Below are positions 1-9,401 of a DNA stretch of 47,725 nt, in pieces. The notes beneath the pieces were generated by a model. It worked only from the letters and a program-made list of their open reading frames with translations. It searched no databases and was not told where the DNA came from. The position numbers and the translations under genes are program-made. The first letter of the stretch is position 1. Every line of letters begins with the position of its first letter. Origin of the DNA: Mycobacterium sp. IS-836. Lineage in GTDB: Bacteria > Actinomycetota > Actinomycetes > Mycobacteriales > Mycobacteriaceae. The stretch covers positions 1 to 47,725 of the forward strand of contig NZ_MBEU01000086.1 of NCBI RefSeq assembly GCF_001954275.1, in the 5' to 3' direction.

Positions 1-863
1 GAGCGCCCGGCGCCGATGAGCTGACCGTCGCGTTCCAACCACACCTCACAGGTGGCATCACAGGACAGGTATTGGCGTTCGGCGTCCGATAACACCGGGC
101 CCAGGTGCAGTGCGGCGATGCGCGCCTCGATGTCGAGATGCATCACCACGGTGGTGTGCTGCCCATGCGGGCGGCGGGCCGCCTCGGCGTCCCACCCAGC
201 CTCGACCAGTCGCATAAACGCCGCGGCGGTGTTCGGCAACGGCGGCGCGTTATTCGATGCCCGTGCGTCGGTGTCGTGATCGTGTTTCCACTCGGCGATC
301 AGCACATCACGATGCGACGCCAGCGCCGCGTCGAACTTCGCCGCCTCATCGTGAGCAAGGGTGATCCGATAACAACTGCCCTGCTCGGTGCTGGTCCTGG
401 TGAACGCGCGCTCGGGCTCGCGGCGCGGTTCGGGTTCGGGCCGCGGTTCCAGCTTGAGCGCGGTGCGCAGCTGCGTGACCGTGGCCACCCGCGCCAACTG
501 CAGGTAATGCTCATCAGATCCCGCACCCGCGCGCGCCGCGATAACGCCCACCTGATCCAGCGATAACCAGCCCTCCCGCATGCCCTGAACGCAGCGCGGG
601 AACTCCTCACGCCGGGCCGCGACAGTGGCGATCGTGTGCGCAGTGGCCGGCGAGCAGCCGGTCTTCCAGGCCACCAACGCCGGCACCGAGCGCGCCCCAG
701 TGGCGCCCCACAGCCGGTCGCGATCAATCTCGGACACAATCTCCACGATGCGCCCATCAATCGCGTTGCGCTGACCGGCCAACTCCGCCAACTCCTCAAA
801 CAACACCTCAAGACGCTCAGCAGGACTCAACCCCGCCAAGGCAAGCGACGCGGTCGAAGACAT
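1..863 (-). CDS. DUF222 / 13E12-repeat family HNH-endonuclease-like protein, C-terminus cut by window edge
   Basis: Reading the minus strand from the ATG at 863 gives one open frame with no stop to base 1, so this is the first ~287 residues of a longer protein. The N-terminus (MSSTASLALAGLSPAERLEV) and the segments DRDRLWGATGARSVPALVAW (about residues 47-66), GWLSLDQVGVIAARAG and QYLSCDATCEVWLERDG near residue 275 are typical of the DUF222 domain in actinobacterial 13E12-repeat proteins. In that family the block just before the cut precedes a C-terminal HNH nuclease motif, which would lie outside the window. A GAGGA sequence about 9 nt upstream of the ATG supports the start. Family members are multicopy and often associated with repeats; the biological role is not established. 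It lies divergent from the ssb-like gene. Family call sure, function unknown. Confidence 0.85.
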   Translation of the reverse strand, partial: MSSTASLALAGLSPAERLEVLFEELAELAGQRNAIDGRIVEIVSEIDRDRLWGATGARSVPALVAWKTGCSPATAHTIATVAARREEFPRCVQGMREGWLSLDQVGVIAARAGAGSDEHYLQLARVATVTQLRTALKLEPRPEPEPRREPERAFTRTSTEQGSCYRITLAHDEAAKFDAALASHRDVLIAEWKHDHDTDARASNNAPPLPNTAAAFMRLVEAGWDAEAARRPHGQHTTVVMHLDIEARIAALHLGPVLSDAERQYLSCDATCEVWLERDGQLIGAGR

Positions 864-1121
864 GACCACATCCTCGCAAAGGGGTACGACAAATCCCGGC
901 CGCCCAATCCGCGCCAGGTCGTGACCAACACCAATCGCCAAGCGAGACAGCCTGATTGGCGCGTTCACGCCAGCAGGCTATCCACAGTCTCGGTTCTTTC
1001 AACAGGTTTGGCGATTGGGCCTAATTCGGCACGGAACCCGTCGGTGGCGCGGCGCTAAATGGCGGCCAGATAGGGCGCGCTCACCGCGCGAAGAGATAGC
1101 AAAACCAGAAGGGACAAGCCA
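864..1121. other. Divergent intergenic region with a 10-bp inverted repeat
   Basis: This 258-base gap separates the DUF222 gene from the ssb-like gene. It holds a perfect inverted pair, CCAATCGCCA at 931-940 and TGGCGATTGG at 1009-1018, with an extra GATTGGCG copy between them (954-961). Promoters for both flanking genes should lie here, but I see no convincing -35/-10 pair. The sequence AGAAGGGAC just before 1122 is the likely ribosome binding site of the ssb-like gene. Confidence 0.5.
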
Positions 1122-1625
1122 ATGTTCGAAACGCCGCTCACCGTCGTCGGTCACATCGTCAACGACCCTCAGCGCCGCCAGGTCGGCAATCAGGAGGTCA
1201 TCAAATTCCGCGTGGCCAGCAATTCGCGCCGCCGCACCGGCGACGGCAACTGGGAGCCGGGCAACTCACTGTTCATCACCGTCAACTGCTGGGGAAAGCT
1301 GGTCACCGGGGTCGGGGCGGCACTGGGCAAGGGAGCCCCAGTGATCGTGGTGGGCTACGTGTACACCAGCGAGTACGAGGACCGCGACGGCAACCGCCGC
1401 TCGTCGCTCGAGATGCGCGCGACGTCGGTAGGCCCGGACGTGTCGCGGGCGATCGTGCGCATCGAGAAGCCGGGCTACACCGGCCCCAGTGCGGATCAGG
1501 CCGCGGCGGCCGACGGAGAATCGGCGGCCAACGGCTCGGCCACCGACTCCGCCGACGACACCGCCGCCGAGCGGACCCCGTCCGGCGACGCCGAGGGCGC
1601 CGGCCCGCTGCCCCTCTCCGCTTAG
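1122..1625 (+). CDS. ssbB: Single-stranded DNA-binding protein paralogue (SsbB-like)
   Basis: A 167-residue protein with an OB fold over roughly residues 1-115: it begins MFETPLTVVGHIVNDPQRRQ and contains the SSB-type strand segment FITVNCWGKLV and the stretch VIVVGYVYTSEYEDRDGNRR. SSB proteins bind single-stranded DNA as tetramers during replication and repair. The C-terminal ~50 residues are low-complexity Ala/Asp/Ser/Pro and end AGPLPLSA, without the acidic DDDIPF-like tip through which canonical SSB recruits partner proteins. This matches the second mycobacterial SSB paralogue (Rv2478c type) rather than the essential Ssb next to rpsF/rpsR. It precedes ettA by about 90 bases on the same strand. 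A purine-rich ribosome binding site lies 7-8 nt before the ATG. Fold confident; the exact role in stress or recombination is inference. Confidence 0.9.
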   Translation: MFETPLTVVGHIVNDPQRRQVGNQEVIKFRVASNSRRRTGDGNWEPGNSLFITVNCWGKLVTGVGAALGKGAPVIVVGYVYTSEYEDRDGNRRSSLEMRATSVGPDVSRAIVRIEKPGYTGPSADQAAAADGESAANGSATDSADDTAAERTPSGDAEGAGPLPLSA

Positions 1626-1714
1626 CGGCGGGCTCGGGGGCCCGGCTGGGTCCGCCAGGCGATGCCTAGGATGGTCGAGGTAATTCTGCAAGACCAGAAA
1701 GGCAAACCCGCGGC

Positions 1715-3391
1715 ATGGCTGAGTTCATCTACACGATGAAGAAGGTCCGCAAGGCGCACGGCGACAAGGTGATCCTGGACGACGTCACCTTGAGCTTCTT
1801 CCCAGGAGCCAAGATCGGTGTCGTCGGTCCCAATGGGGCCGGTAAGTCGAGCGTCTTGCGGATCATGGCCGGTCTGGACAGGCCGAACAACGGCGAAGCC
1901 TTCCTGGCCAACGACGCCAGCGTCGGCATCCTGCTGCAAGAGCCGCCGCTGAACGAGGACAAGACGGTCCGCGGCAACGTCGAGGAGGGCCTGGGCGACA
2001 TCAAGGTCAAGCTCGACCGGTTCAACGAGGTCGCCGAGTTGATGGCCACCGACTACACCGACGAGTTGATGGAGGAAATGGGCCGTCTGCAAGAGGAACT
2101 GGACCACGCCGACGCGTGGGACCTCGACTCGCAGCTGGAGCAGGCGATGGATGCGCTGCGCTGCCCGCCGCCGGACGAACCGGTGACGAACCTGTCCGGC
2201 GGTGAGCGACGCCGCGTGGCGCTGTGCAAGCTGTTGCTGTCCAAACCCGACCTGCTGCTGCTCGACGAACCCACCAACCACCTGGACGCCGAAAGCGTGC
2301 AGTGGCTCGAACAGCACCTGGCCGCCTATCCGGGGGCGATCCTGGCGGTCACCCACGACCGCTACTTCCTGGACAACGTCGCCGAGTGGATTCTGGAACT
2401 CGATCGCGGGCGCGCGTACCCCTACGAGGGCAACTACTCGACCTACCTGGAGAAAAAGGCCGAGCGGCTGGCGGTACAGGGGCGCAAGGACGCCAAGCTG
2501 CACAAGCGATTGACCGAGGAACTGGCCTGGGTCCGGTCCGGGGCCAAAGCACGTCAGGCCAAAGGCAAGGCGCGCCTGCAGCGCTACGAGGAGATGGCCG
2601 CCGAGGCGGAGAAGACGCGCAAGCTCGACTTCGAGGAGATCCAGATTCCCGTCGGGCCGCGGCTGGGCAACGTAGTCGTCGAGGTCGAGCACCTCGACAA
2701 GGGCTACGACGGCCGCACCCTGATCAAGGATCTGTCGTTCACGCTGCCGCGCAACGGCATCGTCGGCGTCATCGGTCCCAACGGGGTCGGCAAGACCACG
2801 CTGTTCAAAACCATCGTCGGGCTCGAGCAGCCGGACAGCGGCACCGTCAAGGTCGGGGAGACCGTCAAGCTCAGCTATGTGGACCAGACCCGCGCCGGCA
2901 TCGATCCGAAGAAGACGGTGTGGGAGGTCGTTTCCGATGGGCTGGACTACATCGAGGTCGGTCAGACCGAGGTACCGTCGCGGGCCTACGTGTCGGCGTT
3001 CGGGTTCAAGGGTCCCGACCAGCAAAAGCCCGCCGGCGTGCTGTCCGGCGGCGAACGCAACCGGCTCAACCTCGCGCTCACGCTCAAGCAGGGCGGCAAC
3101 CTGATTCTGCTGGACGAGCCGACCAACGACCTGGATGTCGAGACGTTGGGTTCGCTGGAAAACGCGCTGGAGAAATTCCCCGGTTGCGCCGTGGTGATCT
3201 CGCACGATCGCTGGTTCCTCGACCGGACGTGCACGCACATCCTGGCGTGGGAGGGCGACGACGACAACGAGGCGAAGTGGTTCTGGTTCGAGGGCAACTT
3301 CGGCGCGTATGAGGAGAACAAGGTGGAAAGGCTCGGCGAAGAAGCCGCCCGGCCGCACAGAGTGACCCACCGCAAGCTCACACGCGACTAG
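1715..3391 (+). CDS. ettA: Energy-dependent translational throttle protein EttA (ABC-F ATPase)
   Basis: A 558-residue soluble protein with two ABC ATPase cassettes and no membrane segments, as in the ABC-F family. Walker A motifs are GPNGAGKS (residues 38-45) and GPNGVGKT (about 354-361). Signatures are LSGGERRR (about 160) and LSGGERNR (about 443). Walker B regions end in DEPTNHLD and DEPTNDLD. The basic linker between the cassettes (about 240-310) corresponds to the P-site tRNA-interacting motif. EttA binds the ribosomal E site and gates entry into elongation according to ATP/ADP level; that role comes from E. coli EttA and is inferred here from full-length architecture. The start ATG (MAEFIYTMKK) is preceded by AAAGG. 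It lies between the ssb-like gene and gdh on the same strand. All catalytic motifs are intact. Confidence 0.96.
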   Translation: MAEFIYTMKKVRKAHGDKVILDDVTLSFFPGAKIGVVGPNGAGKSSVLRIMAGLDRPNNGEAFLANDASVGILLQEPPLNEDKTVRGNVEEGLGDIKVKLDRFNEVAELMATDYTDELMEEMGRLQEELDHADAWDLDSQLEQAMDALRCPPPDEPVTNLSGGERRRVALCKLLLSKPDLLLLDEPTNHLDAESVQWLEQHLAAYPGAILAVTHDRYFLDNVAEWILELDRGRAYPYEGNYSTYLEKKAERLAVQGRKDAKLHKRLTEELAWVRSGAKARQAKGKARLQRYEEMAAEAEKTRKLDFEEIQIPVGPRLGNVVVEVEHLDKGYDGRTLIKDLSFTLPRNGIVGVIGPNGVGKTTLFKTIVGLEQPDSGTVKVGETVKLSYVDQTRAGIDPKKTVWEVVSDGLDYIEVGQTEVPSRAYVSAFGFKGPDQQKPAGVLSGGERNRLNLALTLKQGGNLILLDEPTNDLDVETLGSLENALEKFPGCAVVISHDRWFLDRTCTHILAWEGDDDNEAKWFWFEGNFGAYEENKVERLGEEAARPHRVTHRKLTRD

Positions 3392-3392
3392 T

Positions 3393-3407
3393 GTCGGCTC
3401 TGCCGAC
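3393..3407. terminator. Short GC-rich hairpin after ettA
   Basis: GTCGGC-TCT-GCCGAC forms a perfect 6-bp stem with a 3-nt loop, two bases after the ettA stop codon. There is no U-tract. It could attenuate read-through into gdh or stabilise the ettA 3' end. The evidence is only the symmetry and position. Confidence 0.3.
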
Positions 3408-3478
3408 GCCCTACGACGCCGTTCAGGAGTGGGGCGATCGAGCGCAGTGGCGTCCGTCGCGAGTTGGGAGCAATCGGC

Positions 3479-6400
3479 ATGGCGATCGATCCCGGAGCTA
3501 AGCACGAACTCAAGCCCTGGACCACGTTCACCAACCCTCAGGACATTCCCGACTGGATCGCGACCGCCTACATCGAGAGCTACCGGGGCCCGCACCGAGA
3601 AGAGCCCGGCGCCGAAACCGGTCCCATCGACCTGAGCATCCCCGCCGCAATGGTGACCCCGGAGATGCTGAGCGCCCACTATCGGCTCGGCCAGTGCCGC
3701 CCGGCCGGCGGCAACTGTGTCTGCGTCCATCCGGCGGACGATCCCGCCGGATTCGGGCCCGCACTGCAAGTCGTCACCGATCACGGCGGGATGCTGATGG
3801 ATTCCGTCACGGTCCTGCTCCATCGGCTCGGAGTCGACTACTCGGCGATCATGAACCCGGTGTTCGCCGTGCGGCGCAACCCCGAGGGGGAGTTGCTCAG
3901 CGTCGAACCGAAAGCGCCCGGCGCGCCGCAATACGTCGGCGAGGCGTGGATTCACATCCAGCTGTCGCCCGCGGTCGATACCAAGGCCCTCGCCGAGGTC
4001 GACCGGCTGTTGCCGAAGGTCCTGGCCGACGTCCAACAGGTCGCCAGCGACGCGACGGCGTTGATCGCCACCCTGAGTGGCCTGGCCGCCGACGTCGAAG
4101 CCAACGAGGGCGACCACTACACGGCGCCGGACCGCGAGGACGTCGCGGCCCTGCTGCGCTGGCTGGGCAACGGGAACTTCCTGCTGCTGGGTTACCAGCG
4201 TTGCCGGGTGCACGACGGCCTGGTCTCCAGCGACGGGTCACCGAGCCTCGGTGTCCTGCGCACCCGCACCGGTTCCCGTCCGCGATTGACCGACGACGAC
4301 CACCTTCTGGTCCTGGCGCAATCCGTCGTCGGCAGCTATCTGCGCTACGGGGCGTACCCATACGCCATCGCGATACGCGAATACACTGACGGCGGCGTTC
4401 TCGAGCACCGCTTCGTCGGCCTGTTCACGGTCGCCGCGATGAACGCCGACGTCCTGGAGATCCCGTCGATCTCCCGCCGGGTCCGCGAGGCGCTGGCGAT
4501 GGCCGACAACGATCCCGCCCACCCCGGCCAGCTGCTGCTCGACGTCATCCAGACCGTCCCGCGCTCGGAGCTGTTCACGCTCAGCGCCGAGCGGCTCTTC
4601 GCGTTGGCCAAGGCCGTGGTGGATCTGGGATCGCAGCGGCGCGCGCTGTTGTTCGTGCGTGCCGATCGCCTGCAGTACTTCGTATCCTGCCTGGTCTACG
4701 TGCCCCGCGATCGCTACACCACCGCCGTCCGGCTGCAGATCGAAGACATCCTGGTTCGCGAGTTCGGGGGGACACGACTGGAATTCACCGCCCGTGTCAG
4801 CGAATCGCCCTGGGCACTAATGCATTTCATGGTGCGGCTACCCGAAAACACCGCCGCGGTCGATGTTTCCGAGACCAACCGGGTCCGCATCCAGGGACTG
4901 CTGAGCGAGGCGGCGCGGACCTGGGGTGACCGCCTGATCGCGGCCAGCGCGGCGGGCACCACCGCGCACGCCGACGCCGAGCATTACGCGGCCGCCTTCT
5001 CCGAGGCCTACAAACAGGCCGTCCCCCCCGACGACGCCATCCAGCACATCGCCATCATCAACGAGCTGACCGAGGACTCGGTCAAGCTGGTGTTCTCCGA
5101 CCGCGGCGAAGACGGTGTCGCCCAACTGACCTGGTTCCTCGGCGGACACACCGCCTCATTGAGCCAGCTGCTGCCGATGCTGCAAAGCATGGGCGTCGTC
5201 GTCCTCGAGGAGCGACCGTTCACCGTAACCCGCCCGGACGGGCTGCCGGTATGGATCTACCAGTTCAAGATCCAACCGCACCCGACGATCCCGTTTGCCA
5301 AGACGGCGGCCGAAAGGGATTCCACCGCAGAGCGATTCGCCGACGCGGTCACGGCGATCTGGCAGGGCCGCGTCGAGATCGATCGGTTCAACGAGTTGGT
5401 CATGCGCGCGCGGCTGACGTGGCAGCAGGTCGTGCTGATCCGCGCCTACGCGAAATACCTACGGCAGGCGAACTTTCCCTACAGCCAGTCCCACATCGAG
5501 ACCGTGCTCAACGACCACCCCTCCACCGCGCGATCGCTGCTGCAGTTGTTCGAGGCGCTCTTCGATCCCCGCGCATCGGGATCGCCGACCAGCCGCGACG
5601 CGCAAGCCGCGGCCGCCTCGGTCGCCGCGGACATCGACGCGGTGGTGGGCCTGGACACCGACCGTATTCTGCGCGCGTTCGCCTCGCTGGTGCAGGCAAC
5701 GCTGCGAACCAATTACTTTGTGACCCGGGAGGGTTCGGCCCGGGCCCGAAACGTCTTGGCGCTCAAGCTCGACGCCCAGCTGATCGAAGAGCTGCCGCTG
5801 CCGCGCCCCAAGTACGAGATCTTCGTGTACTCGCCGCGGGTGGAGGGCGTGCACCTGAGGTTTGGCCCAGTGGCCCGCGGCGGCCTGCGCTGGTCGGATC
5901 GCCGGGATGACTTCCGCACCGAAATCCTGGGCCTGGTCAAGGCGCAGGCGGTGAAGAACGCCGTCATCGTGCCGGTCGGGGCCAAAGGCGGGTTCGTCCT
6001 CAAGCGCCCGCCGCTGCCCACCGGGGATGCCGCCGGCGACCGGGAGGCCCTGCGCGCCGAGGGCGTGACGTGCTACCAGCTCTTCATCTCCGGGCTGCTC
6101 GACGTCACCGACAACGTCGACCACGCAACCGGAAAGGTCAGCGCGCCACCGGAAGTCATTCGGCGCGACGGCGACGATGCCTACCTCGTGGTGGCCGCCG
6201 ACAAGGGCACCGCCACCTTCTCCGACATCGCCAACGACGTCGCCAAGTCCTACGGCTTCTGGCTGGGTGACGCGTTCGCGTCCGGGGGATCGGTGGGCTA
6301 CGACCACAAGGCCATGGGCATCACGGCCAAGGGCGCGTGGGAGGCGGTCAAACGACACTTCCGGGAGATGGGCGTCGACACCCAGACCGAGGACTTCACC

Positions 6401-8314
6401 GTCGTCGGCATCGGGGACATGAGCGGCGACGTGTTCGGCAACGGCATGCTGCTGAGCGAGCACATCCGGCTGCTCGCCGCCTTCGATCACCGGCACGTCT
6501 TCCTCGACCCGGACCCGGATGCCGCGGCGTCGTGGCGGGAACGCCAGCGAATGTTTGACCTGCCGCGGTCCAGCTGGGACGACTACGACAAGTCTCTGAT
6601 CAGCGAGGGCGGCGGGGTGTACAGCCGCGAGCAGAAGGCCATCCCGGTCAGCCCGCAGGTGCGCGACGCCCTCGGCATCGACGGTGACGTCACCGAAATG
6701 GCCCCGCCCAACCTGATCAAGGCGATCCTGCAAGCGCCGGTGGATCTGCTGTTCAACGGCGGCATCGGCACCTACATCAAAGCCGAAACCGAGTCCGACG
6801 CCGACGTCGGCGACCGCGCCAACGATCCGGTTCGGGTCAACGCAAACCAGGTGCGCGCCAAGGTCATCGGCGAAGGCGGCAACCTCGGCGTGACGGCGTT
6901 GGGCCGCGTCGAATTCGACCTCGCCGGTGGCCGCATCAACACCGACGCGATGGACAACTCCGCCGGCGTGGACTGTTCCGACCACGAAGTCAACATCAAG
7001 ATCCTGATCGACTCGCTGGTCACCGCCGGCAAGGTCAAGGCCGACGAACGCAAACAACTGCTCGAGTCGATGACCGACGAGGTTTCGCAACTGGTGCTCA
7101 CCGACAACGAGGACCAAAACGATTTGATCGGCACCAGCCGCGCCAACGCCCCAAGCCTGCTCCCGGTGCACGCGATGCAGATCAAGTACCTGGTCGAAGA
7201 GCGCGGCGTGAACCGCGAATTGGAAGCGCTGCCGTCGGAGAAGGAAATTGCGCGGCGATCCGACGCCGGTCTCGGGCTCACCTCTCCCGAGCTCTGCACG
7301 CTGATGGCGCACGTCAAGCTGGGACTCAAAGAGCAGATGCTGACCACGGAGCTGACCGAACAGGACGTGTTCGCATCCCGGTTGCCGGAATACTTCCCGA
7401 GGCCGCTGCGGGAGCGGTTCACGCCGGAGATTCGCACGCATCAGCTGCGCCGCGAGATCGTCACCACCATGCTGATTAACGATCTCGTAGATACCGCCGG
7501 CATCAGCTACGCCTTCCGGATCACCGAGGATGTCGGCGTCGGACCGATCGATGCGATACGCACCTACGTGGCCACCGATGCCATCTTCGGTGTGGGTCAC
7601 ATTTGGCGGCGCATCCGCGCGGCCAGCCTCCCGGTCGCGCTGTCCGACCGGATGACGCTGGACACCCGCCGGCTGATCGACCGCGCCGGGCGCTGGCTGC
7701 TCAACTATCGTCCGCAGCCGCTGGCCGTCGGCGCCGAGATCAACCGATTCGCCGCCAAGGTGAAGGCGCTGACACCGCGCATGTCGGAGTGGCTGCGCGG
7801 CGACGACAAGGCCATCGTCGAAAAGGAAGCCGCCGAGTTCGCGTCGCAGGGTGCGCCCAAGGACCTGGCCTACCGGGTCGCCGCGGGGCTGTATCGCTAC
7901 AGCCTGCTCGACATCATCGACATCGCTGACATCACCGAGATGGACAGCGCCGAAGTCGCGGACACCTACTTCGCCCTGATGGATCGGCTGGGCACCGACA
8001 GTCTGCTGACCGCGGTTTCCGAGCTACCGCGACGGGACCGCTGGCATTCGTTGGCGCGCTTGGCGATTCGTGACGACATCTACGCCTCGCTGCGGTCGCT
8101 GTGCTTCGATGTGCTGGCCGTCGGGGAGCCCGACGAGAGCGGTGAAGAGAAGATCGGGGAGTGGGAACACATCAGCGCATCCCGGGTGGAGCGGGCCCGC
8201 CGGACGCTCACAGAGATCCAGGAAAGCGGCGCAAAGGATCTCGCGACCCTGTCGGTGGCCGCGCGGCAGATCCGCCGCATGACCCGCACCAGCGGCAGGG
8301 GATCGTCGAGTTGA
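3479..8314 (+). CDS. gdh: Large NAD-dependent glutamate dehydrogenase
   Basis: A ~1611-residue enzyme of the large (about 180 kDa) NAD-GDH class, which deaminates glutamate to 2-oxoglutarate and ammonium. The catalytic-domain core lies around residues 780-960: GPVARGGLRWSDRRDDFRTE is followed by KAQAVKNAVIVPVGAKGG with the conserved lysines, and by GIGDMSGDVFGNGML of the NAD-binding part. The long N-terminal half carries the ACT-like and regulatory segments normal for this class. I chose ATG 3479 (MAIDPGAKHE) because GGGAG lies 8 nt upstream; a TTG at 3464 is in frame but has no better site. In mycobacteria this enzyme is inhibited by unphosphorylated GarA in the PknG pathway (known biology, not visible here). 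The stop overlaps the TTG of the next gene (TTGA), so translation is probably coupled. Confidence 0.96.
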   Translation: MAIDPGAKHELKPWTTFTNPQDIPDWIATAYIESYRGPHREEPGAETGPIDLSIPAAMVTPEMLSAHYRLGQCRPAGGNCVCVHPADDPAGFGPALQVVTDHGGMLMDSVTVLLHRLGVDYSAIMNPVFAVRRNPEGELLSVEPKAPGAPQYVGEAWIHIQLSPAVDTKALAEVDRLLPKVLADVQQVASDATALIATLSGLAADVEANEGDHYTAPDREDVAALLRWLGNGNFLLLGYQRCRVHDGLVSSDGSPSLGVLRTRTGSRPRLTDDDHLLVLAQSVVGSYLRYGAYPYAIAIREYTDGGVLEHRFVGLFTVAAMNADVLEIPSISRRVREALAMADNDPAHPGQLLLDVIQTVPRSELFTLSAERLFALAKAVVDLGSQRRALLFVRADRLQYFVSCLVYVPRDRYTTAVRLQIEDILVREFGGTRLEFTARVSESPWALMHFMVRLPENTAAVDVSETNRVRIQGLLSEAARTWGDRLIAASAAGTTAHADAEHYAAAFSEAYKQAVPPDDAIQHIAIINELTEDSVKLVFSDRGEDGVAQLTWFLGGHTASLSQLLPMLQSMGVVVLEERPFTVTRPDGLPVWIYQFKIQPHPTIPFAKTAAERDSTAERFADAVTAIWQGRVEIDRFNELVMRARLTWQQVVLIRAYAKYLRQANFPYSQSHIETVLNDHPSTARSLLQLFEALFDPRASGSPTSRDAQAAAASVAADIDAVVGLDTDRILRAFASLVQATLRTNYFVTREGSARARNVLALKLDAQLIEELPLPRPKYEIFVYSPRVEGVHLRFGPVARGGLRWSDRRDDFRTEILGLVKAQAVKNAVIVPVGAKGGFVLKRPPLPTGDAAGDREALRAEGVTCYQLFISGLLDVTDNVDHATGKVSAPPEVIRRDGDDAYLVVAADKGTATFSDIANDVAKSYGFWLGDAFASGGSVGYDHKAMGITAKGAWEAVKRHFREMGVDTQTEDFTVVGIGDMSGDVFGNGMLLSEHIRLLAAFDHRHVFLDPDPDAAASWRERQRMFDLPRSSWDDYDKSLISEGGGVYSREQKAIPVSPQVRDALGIDGDVTEMAPPNLIKAILQAPVDLLFNGGIGTYIKAETESDADVGDRANDPVRVNANQVRAKVIGEGGNLGVTALGRVEFDLAGGRINTDAMDNSAGVDCSDHEVNIKILIDSLVTAGKVKADERKQLLESMTDEVSQLVLTDNEDQNDLIGTSRANAPSLLPVHAMQIKYLVEERGVNRELEALPSEKEIARRSDAGLGLTSPELCTLMAHVKLGLKEQMLTTELTEQDVFASRLPEYFPRPLRERFTPEIRTHQLRREIVTTMLINDLVDTAGISYAFRITEDVGVGPIDAIRTYVATDAIFGVGHIWRRIRAASLPVALSDRMTLDTRRLIDRAGRWLLNYRPQPLAVGAEINRFAAKVKALTPRMSEWLRGDDKAIVEKEAAEFASQGAPKDLAYRVAAGLYRYSLLDIIDIADITEMDSAEVADTYFALMDRLGTDSLLTAVSELPRRDRWHSLARLAIRDDIYASLRSLCFDVLAVGEPDESGEEKIGEWEHISASRVERARRTLTEIQESGAKDLATLSVAARQIRRMTRTSGRGSSS

Positions 8315-8724
8315 GCGCTGGATTCGTCGCGCCCGTGCCGGTGCGCTGGTCGGACATCGACATGTACCAGCACATCAACCACGCCACCATGGTCACCCTC
8401 CTCGAGGAGGCGCGGGTCCCGTTCCTCAAGGAACCGTTCGCGGCCGACATCGCCACCATCGGCCTGCTGATCGCCGACGTCCGCGTCACGTACAAGGATC
8501 AGCTGCGGCTGGCCGATTCGCCTCTGCAGGTGACCATTTGGACCAAGCGGCTGCGGGCCGTCGACTTCACGCTCGGCTACGAGGTGCGCTCGGTGGCCGC
8601 CGATCCCGAGTCCAAGCCCGCCGTCGTCGCCGAATCGCAGCTGGCCGCGGTCCACATCGAGGAGCAGCGGCTGGTGCGGCTGTCCCCACAGCACCGGGAG
8701 TATCTGCAACGGTGGATGCGGTAG
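8311..8724 (+). CDS. Acyl-CoA thioesterase, 4HBT hotdog fold
   Basis: The segment VPVRWSDIDMYQHINHATMV (residues 9-28) is the catalytic signature of the 4-hydroxybenzoyl-CoA thioesterase family; Asp17 is the predicted catalytic residue and H-x-N follows it. The rest fits one hotdog domain (ADVRVTYKDQLRLADSPLQV, then AAVHIEEQRLVRLSP). I chose the TTG at 8311, which overlaps the gdh stop as TTGA and has AGGGGA about 8-11 nt upstream; this gives 137 residues, the expected family length. Longer versions starting inside gdh have no family similarity in the extra part. The substrate is unknown. The tight link to gdh and the 3' overlap with the next gene (13 nt) suggest one operon. Confidence 0.88.
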   Translation: MSAGFVAPVPVRWSDIDMYQHINHATMVTLLEEARVPFLKEPFAADIATIGLLIADVRVTYKDQLRLADSPLQVTIWTKRLRAVDFTLGYEVRSVAADPESKPAVVAESQLAAVHIEEQRLVRLSPQHREYLQRWMR

Positions 8725-9383
8725 CCGAGCGCGGACTGTGGCTGGGCCCGGAGCGAATGGAGGCCCACCGCGCGGACCTGGCTGCGTTCGTCGACCATGC
8801 GACGCGGCTCGACGACGCCGCGGTCGTCCGGCTCCGCGCCCGATCCGCCGGATTGCTCACGGCATGGGTGGCGACGGGTTTCGACGTGCTGGCCAGCCGG
8901 GTGGTGGTGGGCAGGGTGCGGCCGGGGGACCTGACCGTCGCCGCGGACGGATTGGCCCGCGGCCTGTCCGCGATGGACGACTCGGGATATGTCGATCCCG
9001 GCTTCTCCATGGATTCGGCCTGGCGAACCGCGTTGCCACCGGAATCGGGCTTTACCCATCTCGACGACGTGCCGGCCCGGGTGATGCTGGACCTGGCGCA
9101 ACGCGGCGCGCGACTTGCCAAGGAACACAGCAGTTCACACGGTCCGCCGGTGTCGCTGCTCGACCAGGAGGTCATCCGGGTCAGCGCGGCCGACGTCAGC
9201 GTCGGACTGCCGATGCGCTGCGTGTTCGCCCTGACCGCAATGGGCTTCCTGCCGCAGTCGCCGGATGCGGTCGACGCCGACGAGATCATCCGGGTGCGGA
9301 TTCTGCCGGCGTGGCTGCGCCTCGACGCCAAGTTCGGCTCGGTGCACCGGCGCCGCGCCCACGCGGCGCTGGTGCTGCGCTGA
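8712..9383 (+). CDS. Conserved mycobacterial hypothetical protein (Rv2474c-like)
   Basis: About 223 residues from the GTG at 8712 (VDAVAERGLWLGPERMEAHR). That start overlaps the thioesterase gene by 13 nt; the frame is open further upstream, but only as an antiphase shadow of the thioesterase. I recognise no catalytic motif, signal peptide or membrane segment. The protein is mainly alpha-helical by composition, with a hydrophobic middle (VVRLRARSAGLLTAWVATGF) and a basic C-terminal tail (VHRRRAHAALVLR). Conserved position behind gdh and the thioesterase suggests a shared operon. The third-position GC pattern is typical of its neighbours, so I take it as a real gene. The 3' end converges on aglA with an 18-base gap. 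Confidence 0.75.
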   Translation: MDAVAERGLWLGPERMEAHRADLAAFVDHATRLDDAAVVRLRARSAGLLTAWVATGFDVLASRVVVGRVRPGDLTVAADGLARGLSAMDDSGYVDPGFSMDSAWRTALPPESGFTHLDDVPARVMLDLAQRGARLAKEHSSSHGPPVSLLDQEVIRVSAADVSVGLPMRCVFALTAMGFLPQSPDAVDADEIIRVRILPAWLRLDAKFGSVHRRRAHAALVLR

Positions 9384-9401
9384 TCAAGCTGAGCGGCGGC
9401 C

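Noticed and set aside
3464..3478. TTG 3464 as the gdh start
   Set aside because: ATG 3479 has a well-placed GGGAG that would fall inside the coding region if TTG were used, and the family N-terminus begins at ATG 3479.
1622..4213. 863-codon minus-strand open frame opposite ettA and gdh
   Set aside because: It mirrors the high-GC codons of the plus-strand genes, has no recognised domain and overlaps two well-supported genes.
5459..7600. 713-codon minus-strand open frame inside gdh
   Set aside because: Antisense shadow of the glutamate dehydrogenase coding sequence; composition is Val/Gly/Asp/His-biased with no family match.
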